Shown here: one piece after another, positions 1 through 8,985 of the stretch
Numbering within the stretch: the first letter of the stretch is position 1
How the letters are laid out: every line of letters starts with the position of its first letter
From: Cohnella candidum
Lineage (GTDB): Bacteria > Bacillota > Bacilli > Paenibacillales > Paenibacillaceae
Reading direction: 5' to 3'
Length of the DNA stretch: 64,000 bases
Assembly: GCF_003713065.1 (NCBI RefSeq)
Contig: NZ_CP033433.1
Coordinates: forward strand, 2,729,001 to 2,793,000
The notes under the pieces: model-generated
Databases searched by the model: none
Seen by the model: the letters and a program-made list of their open reading frames with translations, nothing else
Told to the model about the DNA's origin: nothing
Program-made: the position numbers and the translations under genes

Positions 1-1
1 A

Positions 2-1510
2 CTGTTCATTCCGATGTCTTCCGCTTGGGCAGCATCCGTCATCGCGGATCCGACATTGGCGAAAGCCGTTCGCGCGGAATTGCGGCTGCCGTCCGGCAAA
101 ACATTGACGCCCTCCGTTTTAAAGAAACTCGAGTCCTTATATCCTGAGGAATCCAAAGCGAAAATTACCCGTCTTCAAGGATTAGAGAATGCCGTTAACA
201 TGCAGAGTTTGTTTCTCCCCGGTCAAAATATCAAGGATCTCTCGCCTATTGCAAAGTTAAAGAAACTGACGTTTCTTGCCCTCGACGGAAATCAGATTGC
301 GGACCTTTCCCCGCTGTCCGGATTAAGATCCTTAGAAAAATTGGTCGTTGCGGGAAACAAGATTAAAAGCCTGACGCCGCTTCAGCATTTAAATAAACTT
401 ACGGATCTTCTTGCCAGCAACAATCAGGTGACCGACTTAAGTCCCGTAAAGAACATGAAATTGCAGTGGCTGCTATTGGAAGGCAATAAAATCCAAGACC
501 TGACGCCGCTCAAAAACCATCCTACGCTTGAGTATCTTTATCTGGACAACAATCTCATCCAGGACATCAAAGTCCTCGAAACGATCCCGAATTTACGGGA
601 AGTATCGCTACCGGACAACCCTCTGAACGAGGAATCGCTGAAGGTTTTGGTTGATTTAAGGAATAAAGGCGTTACCGCGGTAGCCGGCCGGACAAACAAT
701 AAAAACGGAATATACGGAAATCCGATTGTAGTTTCCCTTGATGATGAATACGTTCCGTTCGATCTTCCTCCGTACATGAAGAACGGAACCGTCATGGTCC
801 CGTTCCGGAACCTGTTCGAAAAACTCGGCCTAGAAGTCACATGGAACAAAGATTCGCAAACCATCATCGGGGAAAAAGAAGGTTTGAAAATTGAAATGCA
901 GGTTGGCCGGCCAAGTGCGGACGTGAACGGCGAGACCGTTTCCCTTCCCCTTGCGCCGAAGGTTGTGTACGGAAGCACCTTCGTGCCGCTTCGGTTCGTG
1001 GCCGAGTCCATGGACGCGAAGTTGGAATTCGACGACGGCCCCGGAATAGCTGTTATGCGGACCAAGCAGAAAATCGCTTCTTCCGACAATACGGTAGAAG
1101 TCGTTGCTTTTGGCAAATGGACTCCTTACGAATCGGATTCTTCGAAATACACGAAACTCGCGATCCGGTCTTCCAATGGAAGCACGCTGGTCGTGAATGT
1201 GGTTCCGAAACAAGACCTGCTCGCGGATACGGAGCTGGATGCTTTCTACAAGGACGCCAAATCGCAGTTGCTTGCCGATTCCGGTATCGAGGTTTGGGAG
1301 GAAACGGAAGAGACTTTCCAAGGGCATCCGTCGAAAAACGTGCTTTACTACAAGACGGAAGACGGATTTCCATCCTTCGTGTGCACGGCGATTTTCTTTG
1401 AAGCGGACGGCCGCTTCTATCAGGTTATCATATCCGAAAAAGACACCCTTCCGGAAAAAGTTTTGCAGGAATTAGACGAAATGGCGGCAACGGTGAAACT
1501 GAATCCCTAA
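2..1510 (+). CDS. Leucine-rich-repeat surface protein with copper-amine-oxidase-like stalk domain (5' end outside window)
   Basis: The reading frame is open to the first base. Before the first in-window ATG (base 14) it reads LFIP, and then MSSAWA-ASV, which looks like the end of a Sec signal peptide with an AWA cleavage site. The true start therefore lies upstream and the ATG at 14 is probably internal. Counting from that ATG, residues about 50-230 are internalin-like LRRs of about 22 residues (repeated L..L..L.L..N.I.DL.PL). Residues about 235-350 match the copper amine oxidase N-terminal-like domain common in Paenibacillaceae surface proteins (VMVPFRNLFEKLG, TFVPLRFVAES). The last 130 residues are an unassigned C-terminal domain. 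It is probably exported and used for protein or wall binding; no catalytic residues are visible. A perfect hairpin follows the stop. Confidence 0.85.
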   Translation: MFIPMSSAWAASVIADPTLAKAVRAELRLPSGKTLTPSVLKKLESLYPEESKAKITRLQGLENAVNMQSLFLPGQNIKDLSPIAKLKKLTFLALDGNQIADLSPLSGLRSLEKLVVAGNKIKSLTPLQHLNKLTDLLASNNQVTDLSPVKNMKLQWLLLEGNKIQDLTPLKNHPTLEYLYLDNNLIQDIKVLETIPNLREVSLPDNPLNEESLKVLVDLRNKGVTAVAGRTNNKNGIYGNPIVVSLDDEYVPFDLPPYMKNGTVMVPFRNLFEKLGLEVTWNKDSQTIIGEKEGLKIEMQVGRPSADVNGETVSLPLAPKVVYGSTFVPLRFVAESMDAKLEFDDGPGIAVMRTKQKIASSDNTVEVVAFGKWTPYESDSSKYTKLAIRSSNGSTLVVNVVPKQDLLADTELDAFYKDAKSQLLADSGIEVWEETEETFQGHPSKNVLYYKTEDGFPSFVCTAIFFEADGRFYQVIISEKDTLPEKVLQELDEMAATVKLNP

Positions 1511-1530
1511 GTATCCGCACAAGTTCGAAA

Positions 1531-1560
1531 AGAAGGATCCTGATTCCTCAGGATCCTTCT
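1531..1560. terminator. Bidirectional intrinsic terminator
   Basis: A perfect 13-bp stem (AGAAGGATCCTGA paired with its complement) with a 4-nt loop lies between two convergent genes and can serve the LRR gene on + and the MFS gene on -. Confidence 0.85.
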
Positions 1561-1565
1561 CTTCT

Positions 1566-2798
1566 TTATGCGCTCTCGGAATAACCGGTTTTCGCCGCTT
1601 CCTGCTTCCGGATCCGTTGCTGGCCCCGGTGGTAGAACGGGAAAGCCGCGAAAGAAAGCAGCATCAGAACCGCGAAAATCAACGGCCCCTGCCCGAAACC
1701 GAACGTTTGCAGCATCAGCCCGCCAACCCAAGACATGAGGCTCTGTCCGAGAAAAGCGAAGCCGCTGGCTCCGTAATACGCCCCTCTCAGATGTTCGGGA
1801 GCGATCTCCCCGATGAGCACGTCTCCGATAACGAAGCACAAGATCTCTCCGATCGTGAACACAACCATCGAAAGCACGAGCAAAACGACATGATGGAACA
1901 GCCCAAAGCCGAACAAGCCTAAACCGAACAACAGGCATCCCAGCTTTAAAGCTTGCATGGACGGAATTCGCTTCATGAACCGCGCCAGCGGATACTGGAA
2001 AACCAATACCGACAATGAGTTCACGATAAACAGCAGCGAATACGTATCGACGCGGTCGTGTCCGATGTATTGCGACAGCGTCGTATCCAGATGGGAGTAT
2101 GCCCCCACGACGAACAGATTGCCGAGCAAGAAGTAGAGGAACACCTTGTCGGTAAACACGATTTGGACCATTTGCCTGATTTTGACCGAGCCCGATTGAG
2201 CTTGCGGGTGCTTTATTTTGAATCTCAGCACCGTACAGATCAAGACCAGCGCGTAAACCGCGAAAATCCCGGCGCATAGGAGAAAGGGGAGCAGCGAGGA
2301 GGAGCTCCCGACGCCCAGCTTCAAACCGATCAGCGGGCCGACCGCGCCGCCGATGTTGATGGCGAAATACCTGGCGTTAAACACATCCGACCGGCGCTCT
2401 TGCGGCGTCACGTCGGTCAATAAAGCCCTTGCGGCGGGTTCGAATACGTTGCGGAAAAAGCCGTTCAAGGCACTGAGCACGAAGAAGACGGGTATGGACT
2501 CCGCGAACGCGAAACCCACGAAAACCAAACACCAAAGCGTCATCGAAAGAACCATGACCGGATACCGGCCGACCCGGTCGGATAACGCGCCCCCGATGAA
2601 ACTGCTGAGCGTTCCCACGAGGAAACTGATACCCAGTATCGCCCCTGTCGTGGCGGGATCGATCCCCTTCTCTTTGCCCAAGTAAATTCCGAGAAACGGA
2701 ATGACCATAAAAAAACCGGTGCGGGACAGGAATGTTCCGAAGATGAGAATCCAGGCCACCGGATGCAGTCTTGCCTTCTTCGTCGTTTCTCGACTCAT
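1566..2798 (-). CDS. Major facilitator superfamily transporter
   Basis: A 410-residue polytopic membrane protein with about 12 hydrophobic segments. It has an MFS-type motif in the first cytoplasmic loop (GGALSDRVGRYPVM), so it is most likely a proton-coupled drug or metabolite exporter of the YttB/MdtG type; the substrate is not predictable. I chose ATG 2798 (MSRETTKKARLHPVAWI) over an earlier in-frame ATG at 2873 because GGAGGT sits four bases in front of it and the first membrane segment follows shortly after. It converges with the LRR gene and shares its terminator. No operon partner is visible. Confidence 0.88.
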   Translation of the reverse strand: MSRETTKKARLHPVAWILIFGTFLSRTGFFMVIPFLGIYLGKEKGIDPATTGAILGISFLVGTLSSFIGGALSDRVGRYPVMVLSMTLWCLVFVGFAFAESIPVFFVLSALNGFFRNVFEPAARALLTDVTPQERRSDVFNARYFAINIGGAVGPLIGLKLGVGSSSSLLPFLLCAGIFAVYALVLICTVLRFKIKHPQAQSGSVKIRQMVQIVFTDKVFLYFLLGNLFVVGAYSHLDTTLSQYIGHDRVDTYSLLFIVNSLSVLVFQYPLARFMKRIPSMQALKLGCLLFGLGLFGFGLFHHVVLLVLSMVVFTIGEILCFVIGDVLIGEIAPEHLRGAYYGASGFAFLGQSLMSWVGGLMLQTFGFGQGPLIFAVLMLLSFAAFPFYHRGQQRIRKQEAAKTGYSESA

Positions 2799-2932
2799 GC
2801 GTACCTCCGGGCGTATGTCCTCGTTCTGCCAATAACCACCATCATAACGCACGCCCCCATTTTTGAACACCACTCGCCATTGCCCAGGAAATGATCCGGC
2901 CTCTTCTTTATGAAATTTTTAAGTGAAAAAAG

Positions 2933-2962
2933 TTGAGAATACGGCGTCGAATCGTGTAGATT
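2933..2962 (+). promoter_or_regulatory. Candidate SigA promoter for the lipoprotein gene
   Basis: TTGAGA (2933-2938), an 18-bp spacer and TAGATT (2957-2962) lie about 55 bp before the lipoprotein start in an A+T-rich stretch. Assigned by sequence similarity only. Confidence 0.45.
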
Positions 2963-3019
2963 ATGTAAGCCGGCCGGCAAACAAGCTAGCAAAAATAGAG
3001 AGAGATTATAGAAAGAGGA

Positions 3020-3574
3020 GTGGTTACCCTGTTTAAAAAATTCGCAACGACTGTCCTTGTGCTGACGATCGCTTTCGCTGCGGCGGCATGTTCCTCGAAT
3101 TCCGACAAAAAAGAGGAGTCCGCAGCGGCTACCGGAATCGCCGCAACCGCGAGCGCTTCGGCTCCAGCAGACGAAACCGCGAGCAAAGCTCAAGCCTATA
3201 TCGCCGCACGTCTGGCCGAAGAGAAAGTAGAAGGCCTCTTCCACCAAGAAACCTCCGCGGACGGAAAGTCGATCTTGAACCCGATCACGCCGGACAAAGA
3301 CGCGGCCGTGAAATTCCTGAACGCTTACATCGATTCCGCGCTGAGCGAGAAAATCGTGACGTACTACCTGACGGAAGAGAAAGCCGACGGCGCCATCGTA
3401 GTCAAGAGTGACAAGTTTTTATCCGTTTCCATCCGCGGCACGGCCTCGAAGGATGAAGTGGCTTTCGAAGGAACGCCGGAAGAATACAAGCTGTCGACCA
3501 AAGACGGCGGCGTGTACACCGTCAAGAAAAACGCAGAAGGCAAATATCTGCTGGCCGACTACGCGAAGCAATAA
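3020..3574 (+). CDS. Small secreted lipoprotein of unknown function
   Basis: 184 residues with a lipoprotein signal peptide: a basic start, a hydrophobic core VLVLTIAFAAAA and the lipidated cysteine C24. A low-complexity Ser/Ala linker follows, then a roughly 120-residue domain with no family I recognise. The start is unusual. GTG 3020 overlaps the only good Shine-Dalgarno sequence (AGGAG, 3016-3020). A CTG at 3029 lies eight bases after that sequence and would still leave a complete signal peptide (LFKKFATTVL), so a non-canonical CTG start is plausible. It is a single-gene unit with its own promoter and a strong terminator. It is probably anchored to the outer face of the membrane. Confidence 0.75.
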   Translation: MVTLFKKFATTVLVLTIAFAAAACSSNSDKKEESAAATGIAATASASAPADETASKAQAYIAARLAEEKVEGLFHQETSADGKSILNPITPDKDAAVKFLNAYIDSALSEKIVTYYLTEEKADGAIVVKSDKFLSVSIRGTASKDEVAFEGTPEEYKLSTKDGGVYTVKKNAEGKYLLADYAKQ

Positions 3575-3596
3575 AAACTTCGGTTATCCGAAAATC

Positions 3597-3645
3597 AGAA
3601 AGACTTCCGTATTACTCTCATGCCGAGAGAGACGGAAGTCTTTCT
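3597..3645. terminator. Bidirectional intrinsic terminator
   Basis: A perfect 14-bp stem, AGAAAGACTTCCGT (3597-3610) with its complement (3632-3645), with an extra CTCTC/GAGAG inner pairing. It lies between the convergent lipoprotein gene and the next minus-strand gene. Confidence 0.85.
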
Positions 3646-3675
3646 TTCTTTATTTGCGAGATCCGCGATTAGGCG

Positions 3676-4098
3676 TTAACCCGTTTTTACGGCGAGTGCG
3701 CTGAAAGAAACGGGGCCGACGACATTGACTATCGTATGGGGCGTGAGATTTTCGGCGGTTAAGACATACAAATGGGATCCTGTCGGAACGTTTCGATCGA
3801 TCGCCTGGAACGTCACGATATAATTCTGTTCGGAGCCGGTGGATTCGATCCCGGCAACGGTGTTGAAAATTTCCGTCCCGTCCCGGGATACGCGGAAAAG
3901 AATCTGGCCGATGCCCGTTATTCCCCGCACACCGACGGTAGCGACCAACTCGACCCGATTCGGTTGCGAGTTGGTCGGGATACTGATGCGTAACGATGCG
4001 ACATGCGATCTTAACGGAGAACGCCGGATCGTATAAGCCGTCAGCAAGTTGAATCTGCTGCGCGGTTGAACCGCGCTTTTATTCAGTAAACGCGCCAT
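3676..4098 (-). CDS. Hypothetical protein, 140 residues
   Basis: I do not recognise the family. The protein is rich in beta-prone stretches (RVELVATVGVRG, IGQILFRVSR, NYIVTFQAID) and lacks a signal peptide or membrane segment. A basic N-terminal tail of about 25 residues precedes the beta-rich part. The composition resembles small jelly-roll-like spore-surface or appendage proteins of Bacillales, but that is only an impression. The start is well supported: AGGGAGGT lies seven bases upstream of ATG 4098. It is a single-gene unit converging on the upstream lipoprotein gene. Confidence 0.7.
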   Translation of the reverse strand: MARLLNKSAVQPRSRFNLLTAYTIRRSPLRSHVASLRISIPTNSQPNRVELVATVGVRGITGIGQILFRVSRDGTEIFNTVAGIESTGSEQNYIVTFQAIDRNVPTGSHLYVLTAENLTPHTIVNVVGPVSFSALAVKTG

Positions 4099-4239
4099 CG
4101 TTTCAACCTCCCTTCTCGAAGATACCTTAGAATATGAGGGTTACTAGAGAAGGGATTGGACAAGAGTAAGGAGAGAAAAAAAGATTACGCTTTTCCGAGG
4201 CCTGCCGCTTTTGCCTGAGGGGATTCCGGGTCACTGCAT

Positions 4240-4392
4240 CGGGAGTTTTTCCCGTTACAGCACTCTTAAGCGGCCAAGGCCCCTCGCCAACGGGAGTTTC
4301 TCCCGTTACAGCACTCCTAAGCCGCCAAAGCCCCGCCCCAACGGGAGTTTCTCCCTTTAAAGCAGCTCTATGGCGTCAAGCCCCGCTCCCCC
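4240..4392. repeat. 51-bp tandem repeat, three copies, each with a small hairpin
   Basis: Units begin near 4240, 4291 and 4342 with a 51-bp period, and a fourth partial unit starts at 4393. Each unit begins with a CGGGAG-TTT-CTCCCG inverted repeat (degraded in the third) and continues TTACAGCACTC-T-AAGC-GCCAA. It lies in the 316-bp gap between two minus-strand genes, immediately downstream of the NAD(P)-binding protein gene, so the hairpins may also end that transcript. The rest of the gap (4099-4239) holds nothing else I can identify. Confidence 0.8.
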
Positions 4393-4414
4393 CGTTCTAC
4401 CTTGGTGACATTTT

Positions 4415-5104
4415 TCAGAGATTTGCCAGCCTGGCGATATCCTCGTTCTCCAAAACGGATTTTTCATAGGTTCTGGTCACGGTGTGGATCATCGCTAATC
4501 CAAGTTCCCTCAATGAGATTACATACTGGGGAAAAAACCGCCGAAGCATCGGATAAAGCCATTGGATGGCCGAATAGTAGCCGTGCGTGTTGCGCAAACC
4601 TTTCGTGGGGTGGATGTAGCCGGGCCGGAACATGTACGCTTTGCGGAACGGCAGCTTCAGCAACGCGTTTTCGGTCTTTCCCTTCACCCTCGCCCACATG
4701 CTTCGGCCCCGCTCGGTACTGTCCGTGCCGCTGCCCGATACGTAACAGAACACCATGTCCGGGTTCAATCCGGACAGCAGTTCGGCCGCATGCAGCGTCA
4801 GGTCGTAGGTCAAACGGTGATACTCCGGTTCCTTCTTGCCTACGGAAGAGACGCCGAGACAGAAGTAGCACGCGTTGTACCCGGTGAGCTCTTTCGCGAT
4901 TGGACGCCAGTCGAAAAAGTCGCCGTGCACGATCTCCTCCAGCTTGGGATGGGTAACGCCGCACGGCTTCCTCCCCACGACGAGCACTTTCTCCACATCA
5001 GGATGGTTCAAGCATTCATGAAGGACGCCTTCCCCCACCATACCGGTCGCGCCGGTCACGATCGCCCGCACCCGCTGTCCAGTCGTTCGCAGCTCCGTTT
5101 TCAT
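4415..5104 (-). CDS. NAD(P)-binding Rossmann (atypical SDR) protein
   Basis: 229 residues. The N-terminal dinucleotide-binding motif VTGATGMVGEGVL lies at about residues 17-29. YVSGSGTDS in the middle replaces the catalytic Ser-Tyr arrangement, as in atypical SDRs of the HTATIP2/YbjT type. There is no membrane segment, and the substrate is unknown. The start at ATG 5104 is the only one that keeps the complete Rossmann motif with a short leader. It is transcribed divergently from the acyltransferase gene. Confidence 0.8.
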   Translation of the reverse strand: MKTELRTTGQRVRAIVTGATGMVGEGVLHECLNHPDVEKVLVVGRKPCGVTHPKLEEIVHGDFFDWRPIAKELTGYNACYFCLGVSSVGKKEPEYHRLTYDLTLHAAELLSGLNPDMVFCYVSGSGTDSTERGRSMWARVKGKTENALLKLPFRKAYMFRPGYIHPTKGLRNTHGYYSAIQWLYPMLRRFFPQYVISLRELGLAMIHTVTRTYEKSVLENEDIARLANL

Positions 5105-5239
5105 GGAAACACGCTCCGTTCCTTAAGTTGTCTTCATCTTAACGAAGCCAATGTTCTTCTGGCAAGCTGCGGGTTCTTCGTTGCAAAATGCGACGAAAAG
5201 TCGACCTCTGCCGCAAACGGCGAACCCGCCCTTCTCCCC

Positions 5240-5268
5240 TTTACCGCAATAAATACATTATGTATCAT
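5240..5268 (+). promoter_or_regulatory. Candidate SigA promoter for the acyltransferase gene
   Basis: TTTACC (5240-5245), a 17-bp spacer and TATCAT (5263-5268), about 45 bp before the ATG at 5312 in an A+T-rich stretch. Confidence 0.45.
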
Positions 5269-5311
5269 ATGGAGTAACAAAGTGTATCTATTGTCGGATG
5301 GAGGGAACGTC

Positions 5312-6445
5312 ATGCAACGCCGCATCGAGCAGTTGGACGGTCTTCGAGGACTGGCGTCGTTCACGGTCATGCTGCATCACCTGTATTTGGTTTTTCCGTT
5401 CCTCCCGCTTCTGTTTCGGTATTCCCCGCTCCGCGTCGTGGTGAATGGACATGCGTCGGTCATTCTCTTCTTCGTTCTGAGCGGCTATGTTTTAGCGTTG
5501 CCCTTCATGGAGCGTTCGGGAGGCTCTTACCGAAGTTTCGTCATTCGGAGGATTTTCCGCATCTACGTCCCGTACCTCGTGTCCGTCATTTTGGCGACGC
5601 TGATGGCGTCGTGGCTGGCTTCGGGCCGTATTCCCGGGATCGATGCCTGGCAGCGCGGCATTCATCCGGGTACGCTCGCCGGTCATCTTTTCCTCGTCGC
5701 CGACACCGACACGAAGGCGCTGAACAACGTCATGTGGTCCCTCGTTCACGAAATGAGAATTTCCCTCCTGTTTCCGCTCATTACGCTATGCGTCCTTAGA
5801 TGGGGATGGCGCGCGAATCTGCTGGTCTGCCTGCTCCTGTCCGCTTCCGGCGGTTTGAAAACCTCGCTGCCCTGGGGCCATGAGGATATCACTTTATGGG
5901 ACACGCTCCACTACGCGGCCATGTTCCTGATCGGAGCTATGCTCGCGAAAAACAAATCATCCATCGCCGAGGCTTACCGCAAATTAACGGCTCTGCGAAA
6001 ATGGAAGTTCCTCATCGCGGCTTTTCCTCTCTATGCCTACTCTACCGTGATTGCCTCGGCCGCCTCCAAAATGGGCTTCATGCCGTATGACGTCATCATC
6101 AGCGATTACGCGGCCGCAATCGCAGCGGCAGTTTGGATCGTTTACGCGGTCAACTCCACACGGCTGTCGAAGCAGCTCCTCCTCCGCAAGCCCGTCGTCT
6201 TTCTCGGAAGGATTTCCTACAGTCTTTATCTCTACCATTTGATCGTCCTGTTCAGTTTGATGTTCGCGTTTTACGGCACCCTACCGAACGCGGTCATTTA
6301 CGCGGGGACGATCGTACTCTCTCTCCTGCTCTCCGCCTTGTCGCACCGATTCGTCGAGCGTCCGGCGATCGCCTGGGGCCGAAGATTCGCTGACCGTCCG
6401 TCCCGAACGCAAATCGGGCGGCCCGCGCTCACGAAGGAGAGCTAG
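5312..6445 (+). CDS. Membrane acyltransferase 3 family protein (OafA/YrhL type)
   Basis: 377 residues and about 10 hydrophobic segments. It starts with RIEQLDGLRGLASFTVMLHHL, the hallmark of acyltransferase family 3, which O-acetylates polysaccharides, peptidoglycan or other surface glycans. The catalytic-type histidine pair region MLHHL and the later SLYLYHL segment fit the family. No SGNH domain is attached, so it is the membrane-only form. ATG 5312 was chosen because GGAGGG lies six bases before it; the frame stays open far upstream without coding character. It converges with the purine locus, whose last gene ends 22 bp beyond its stop. Confidence 0.87.
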   Translation: MQRRIEQLDGLRGLASFTVMLHHLYLVFPFLPLLFRYSPLRVVVNGHASVILFFVLSGYVLALPFMERSGGSYRSFVIRRIFRIYVPYLVSVILATLMASWLASGRIPGIDAWQRGIHPGTLAGHLFLVADTDTKALNNVMWSLVHEMRISLLFPLITLCVLRWGWRANLLVCLLLSASGGLKTSLPWGHEDITLWDTLHYAAMFLIGAMLAKNKSSIAEAYRKLTALRKWKFLIAAFPLYAYSTVIASAASKMGFMPYDVIISDYAAAIAAAVWIVYAVNSTRLSKQLLLRKPVVFLGRISYSLYLYHLIVLFSLMFAFYGTLPNAVIYAGTIVLSLLLSALSHRFVERPAIAWGRRFADRPSRTQIGRPALTKES

Positions 6446-6466
6446 GCCGCCCGATCGGCGATCCGG

Positions 6467-7705
6467 TTATGCGGTTTCGGCTTCATACACGGCGAGAGCC
6501 GCTTGGACGCCTTCGCCCGCCGGCAGCTTGACGCCGTGCTTCAGTAACGCGGCTTCCAGCGCGCCGAGCACGAGCAGCACGTTCCGCATGCTCGCGCTGT
6601 ACCCCATCGTGCCGATCCGCCAAATCCGTCCCTTCAGCGGACCGAAAGAACTGGCGATTTCGATGCCGAAGCGGTTCAGCAGCATCGCCCGAACGGATTC
6701 TCCGTCCACGCCTGGCGGAATTTCGACGCAGGTCACGACGGGCAGCTTGCAGGAGGGATCGCCGTACAGCTTGAGCCCCATCGCCGTCAGGCCTGCCATC
6801 AGCGCCCTCTCCTGCAGCCGGTGCCGCGCGAAACGCGCCTCCAAGCCTTCCGCGAGCAGAATGCGGAGGCCTTCGCGCAGCCCGTAAAGCATGGACGTCA
6901 TTTCGGTATGGTGGTTCAACCGGGCCGGACTCCAGTAATCCTGCAGCTGGGCGAGGTCGAAATAATTGCTCCGGATTCCCGCCAAGCCGCTCGATTCCGA
7001 AGGCTGTCCCGGCTGCCGCAATCCCCGTTCGATCACTTTGCGCGCGATGATTTTGCGTTCCGCGCGTTCGTTATACGTAATCGGCGCCATGCCGGACGGG
7101 ACGGACAGGCACTTCTGCGTGCCTCCGATGACGGCGTCCAAAAACCAGGCGTCCGCCTCCACGGGCACGCCGCCGATCGTCGCGACCGCATCCACTACGA
7201 GCAGCACGTCGTTTTCCCGACAGAACCGGCCGACTTCTTCGAGCGGCTGGATCCGGCCGGTGGACGTTTCGCCATGAACCATGGCGACGAGCGAAGGACG
7301 TTCTTTCCGGATGGCGGCGATGATTTCCTCCGGATCGAAATTGCTCCCCCAAGGCTTCTCCATCGTGGCCACTTCCGCGCCGCAGCGTTCCGCGATTTCA
7401 TGGAGCAGGTGGCCAAACCGGCCGTAAATCGGCACCAGCACCTTCTCTCCGGGCACGATCAGACTGGTGAGTACGGCCTCGATTCCGGAACGGGAAGTGC
7501 CGTCGATCGGATAAGCCCATCGGTTTTCTGTCTGGAAAAGGCTTCGCAACATGGACATCGTCTCGTTCATGAGGGCGGTGAATTCGGGATCGAATTGGCC
7601 CAGGATCGGATAGGACAGGGCCCGGAGGACGCGCGGGTCCACCTCGACCGGACCGGGCGTCATGATCGTCCGCGGCGACGGGGACAAATCGGAATAGGGC
7701 GTCAT
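6467..7705 (-). CDS. pucG: (S)-Ureidoglycine--glyoxylate aminotransferase
   Basis: 412 residues, close to the length of B. subtilis PucG. It is a class-V PLP aminotransferase with TPGPVEVDPRVL at the start, HGETSTG for phosphate/PLP contacts, DAVATIGG and the Schiff-base lysine K198 in GGTQKCLS. The established PucG reaction converts ureidoglycine plus glyoxylate to oxalurate (N-carbamoyl-2-oxoglycine) plus glycine. The sequence alone cannot exclude alanine- or serine-glyoxylate aminotransferase, but its position as the last gene of the purine operon, 15 bp after allantoate amidohydrolase, supports PucG. Confidence 0.9.
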   Translation of the reverse strand: MTPYSDLSPSPRTIMTPGPVEVDPRVLRALSYPILGQFDPEFTALMNETMSMLRSLFQTENRWAYPIDGTSRSGIEAVLTSLIVPGEKVLVPIYGRFGHLLHEIAERCGAEVATMEKPWGSNFDPEEIIAAIRKERPSLVAMVHGETSTGRIQPLEEVGRFCRENDVLLVVDAVATIGGVPVEADAWFLDAVIGGTQKCLSVPSGMAPITYNERAERKIIARKVIERGLRQPGQPSESSGLAGIRSNYFDLAQLQDYWSPARLNHHTEMTSMLYGLREGLRILLAEGLEARFARHRLQERALMAGLTAMGLKLYGDPSCKLPVVTCVEIPPGVDGESVRAMLLNRFGIEIASSFGPLKGRIWRIGTMGYSASMRNVLLVLGALEAALLKHGVKLPAGEGVQAALAVYEAETA

Positions 7706-7720
7706 GTCTGTTGCACCTCA

Positions 7721-8968
7721 CTAGGCGTCGGTATAGGCGAGCTCATGAAGCATTTCGGTCAAAACTTGGGCGCCAGTGGCGAGATGTTCCGGCGCGGTGT
7801 ATTCCCCGGGCGAGTGGCTGATGCCGGCTCTGCTCGGCACGAACAGCATCGCCGTCGGGCAAAGAGACGAAAACGATTGGGCGTCGTGTCCGGCGCCGCT
7901 CATCATTCTGCGGTATGCCAGGCCGCGTTCGCGGCAAATCTGCTCGAGCTTGCCCGTCAGTAAAGGATCCATCGGGACCGGGCGCGAGAGGAGCGCGGTC
8001 TGGATGGAGAATCCTACGCTGCGGCGTTCGGCGATGCTGCGGAACTTCCCGAGCACCGCTTCGCAGAAGCCCGTCAGCAATGTTTCCGACAGGTGGCGGA
8101 TGTCGAGCGTGAATTCCACGGTGCCCGGGATGACGTTCGGGATGTTCGGCGCCGTTTTCATCCGGCCGACCGTCGCGACGAGCGGCTCCCCCGCTCGCGA
8201 GGCCGCTTTCTCCAGCACCAGCATCATTTCGGCGGCGGCGGCCAACGCGTCCAGCCGCATCGACATGGGCGTCGTGCCGGCATGGTTCGCTTCCCCTTCG
8301 AGCGTGACGATGTATCGCCGCTGACCGGCGATCGTCTCCACGACGCCGATGTCGTCGCCCGTTCTTTCCAAAATGACCCCTTGCTCCACGTGCACTTCGA
8401 TGAAAGCCGCAATATCACGCCTGCGCGGATCCGGCTGATCTTCCCGGCCGAAGCCCGCTTCACGCATCGCGTCGCCGAGAAGAACGCCGTCCGGGTCCTC
8501 TGCCGTGTCGGCCAACTCGAGCGGGTGCGCGCCGGATACGCTGCCGGATCCCCAATACGCGAGCGGGAATCGGCTGCCTTCCTCTTCGCAGAACGAGACG
8601 ACCTCGAGCGTCCGTTTCGGTTGGCCGTAACGGTTTTTCAGCTCGCGGACCGCGGCAAGCGATGCCGCGATCCCGTAGGCGCCGTCGTACTTGCCGCCGG
8701 AGCGGACGGTGTCTACGTGAGACCCGGTCAGGATGACCGGAGCCTCCGGGGATTTGCCCGGAAGCCTGCCGTACAGGTTGCCGACCCGGTCGTACCGCAC
8801 CTCCAAGCCCGCTTCCTCCATCCGTTCCGCCAAGAAAGACTGCGCGCGCCTCCAGGATTCCGAATACAGCAGGCGGGTAATGCCGCCTCCGCGTTCGGCG
8901 CCGATGGCGCCCAAATCCTCCAGAAGCTGCGTTACGTAAGCTTCGCTCTCCGTTTTCGCGATCATCAT
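7721..8968 (-). CDS. pucF: Allantoate amidohydrolase (M20 family)
   Basis: 415 residues. M20/N-carbamoyl amino acid amidohydrolase fold with metal ligands H84 and D86 in GSHVDTV, D95 in KYDG, the EEEGSRFP acid pair near 129-130, HVEQG, and the C-terminal GISHSP histidine. The family includes allantoate amidohydrolase, ureidoglycolate amidohydrolase and beta-ureidopropionase. Placement directly after allantoinase argues for allantoate to ureidoglycine, releasing CO2 and NH3. The start at a double ATG has GGGGAG in front. The gap to allantoinase is 17 bp. Confidence 0.9.
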   Translation of the reverse strand: MMIAKTESEAYVTQLLEDLGAIGAERGGGITRLLYSESWRRAQSFLAERMEEAGLEVRYDRVGNLYGRLPGKSPEAPVILTGSHVDTVRSGGKYDGAYGIAASLAAVRELKNRYGQPKRTLEVVSFCEEEGSRFPLAYWGSGSVSGAHPLELADTAEDPDGVLLGDAMREAGFGREDQPDPRRRDIAAFIEVHVEQGVILERTGDDIGVVETIAGQRRYIVTLEGEANHAGTTPMSMRLDALAAAAEMMLVLEKAASRAGEPLVATVGRMKTAPNIPNVIPGTVEFTLDIRHLSETLLTGFCEAVLGKFRSIAERRSVGFSIQTALLSRPVPMDPLLTGKLEQICRERGLAYRRMMSGAGHDAQSFSSLCPTAMLFVPSRAGISHSPGEYTAPEHLATGAQVLTEMLHELAYTDA

Positions 8969-8985
8969 GCCATCTCCCCTTTCGC

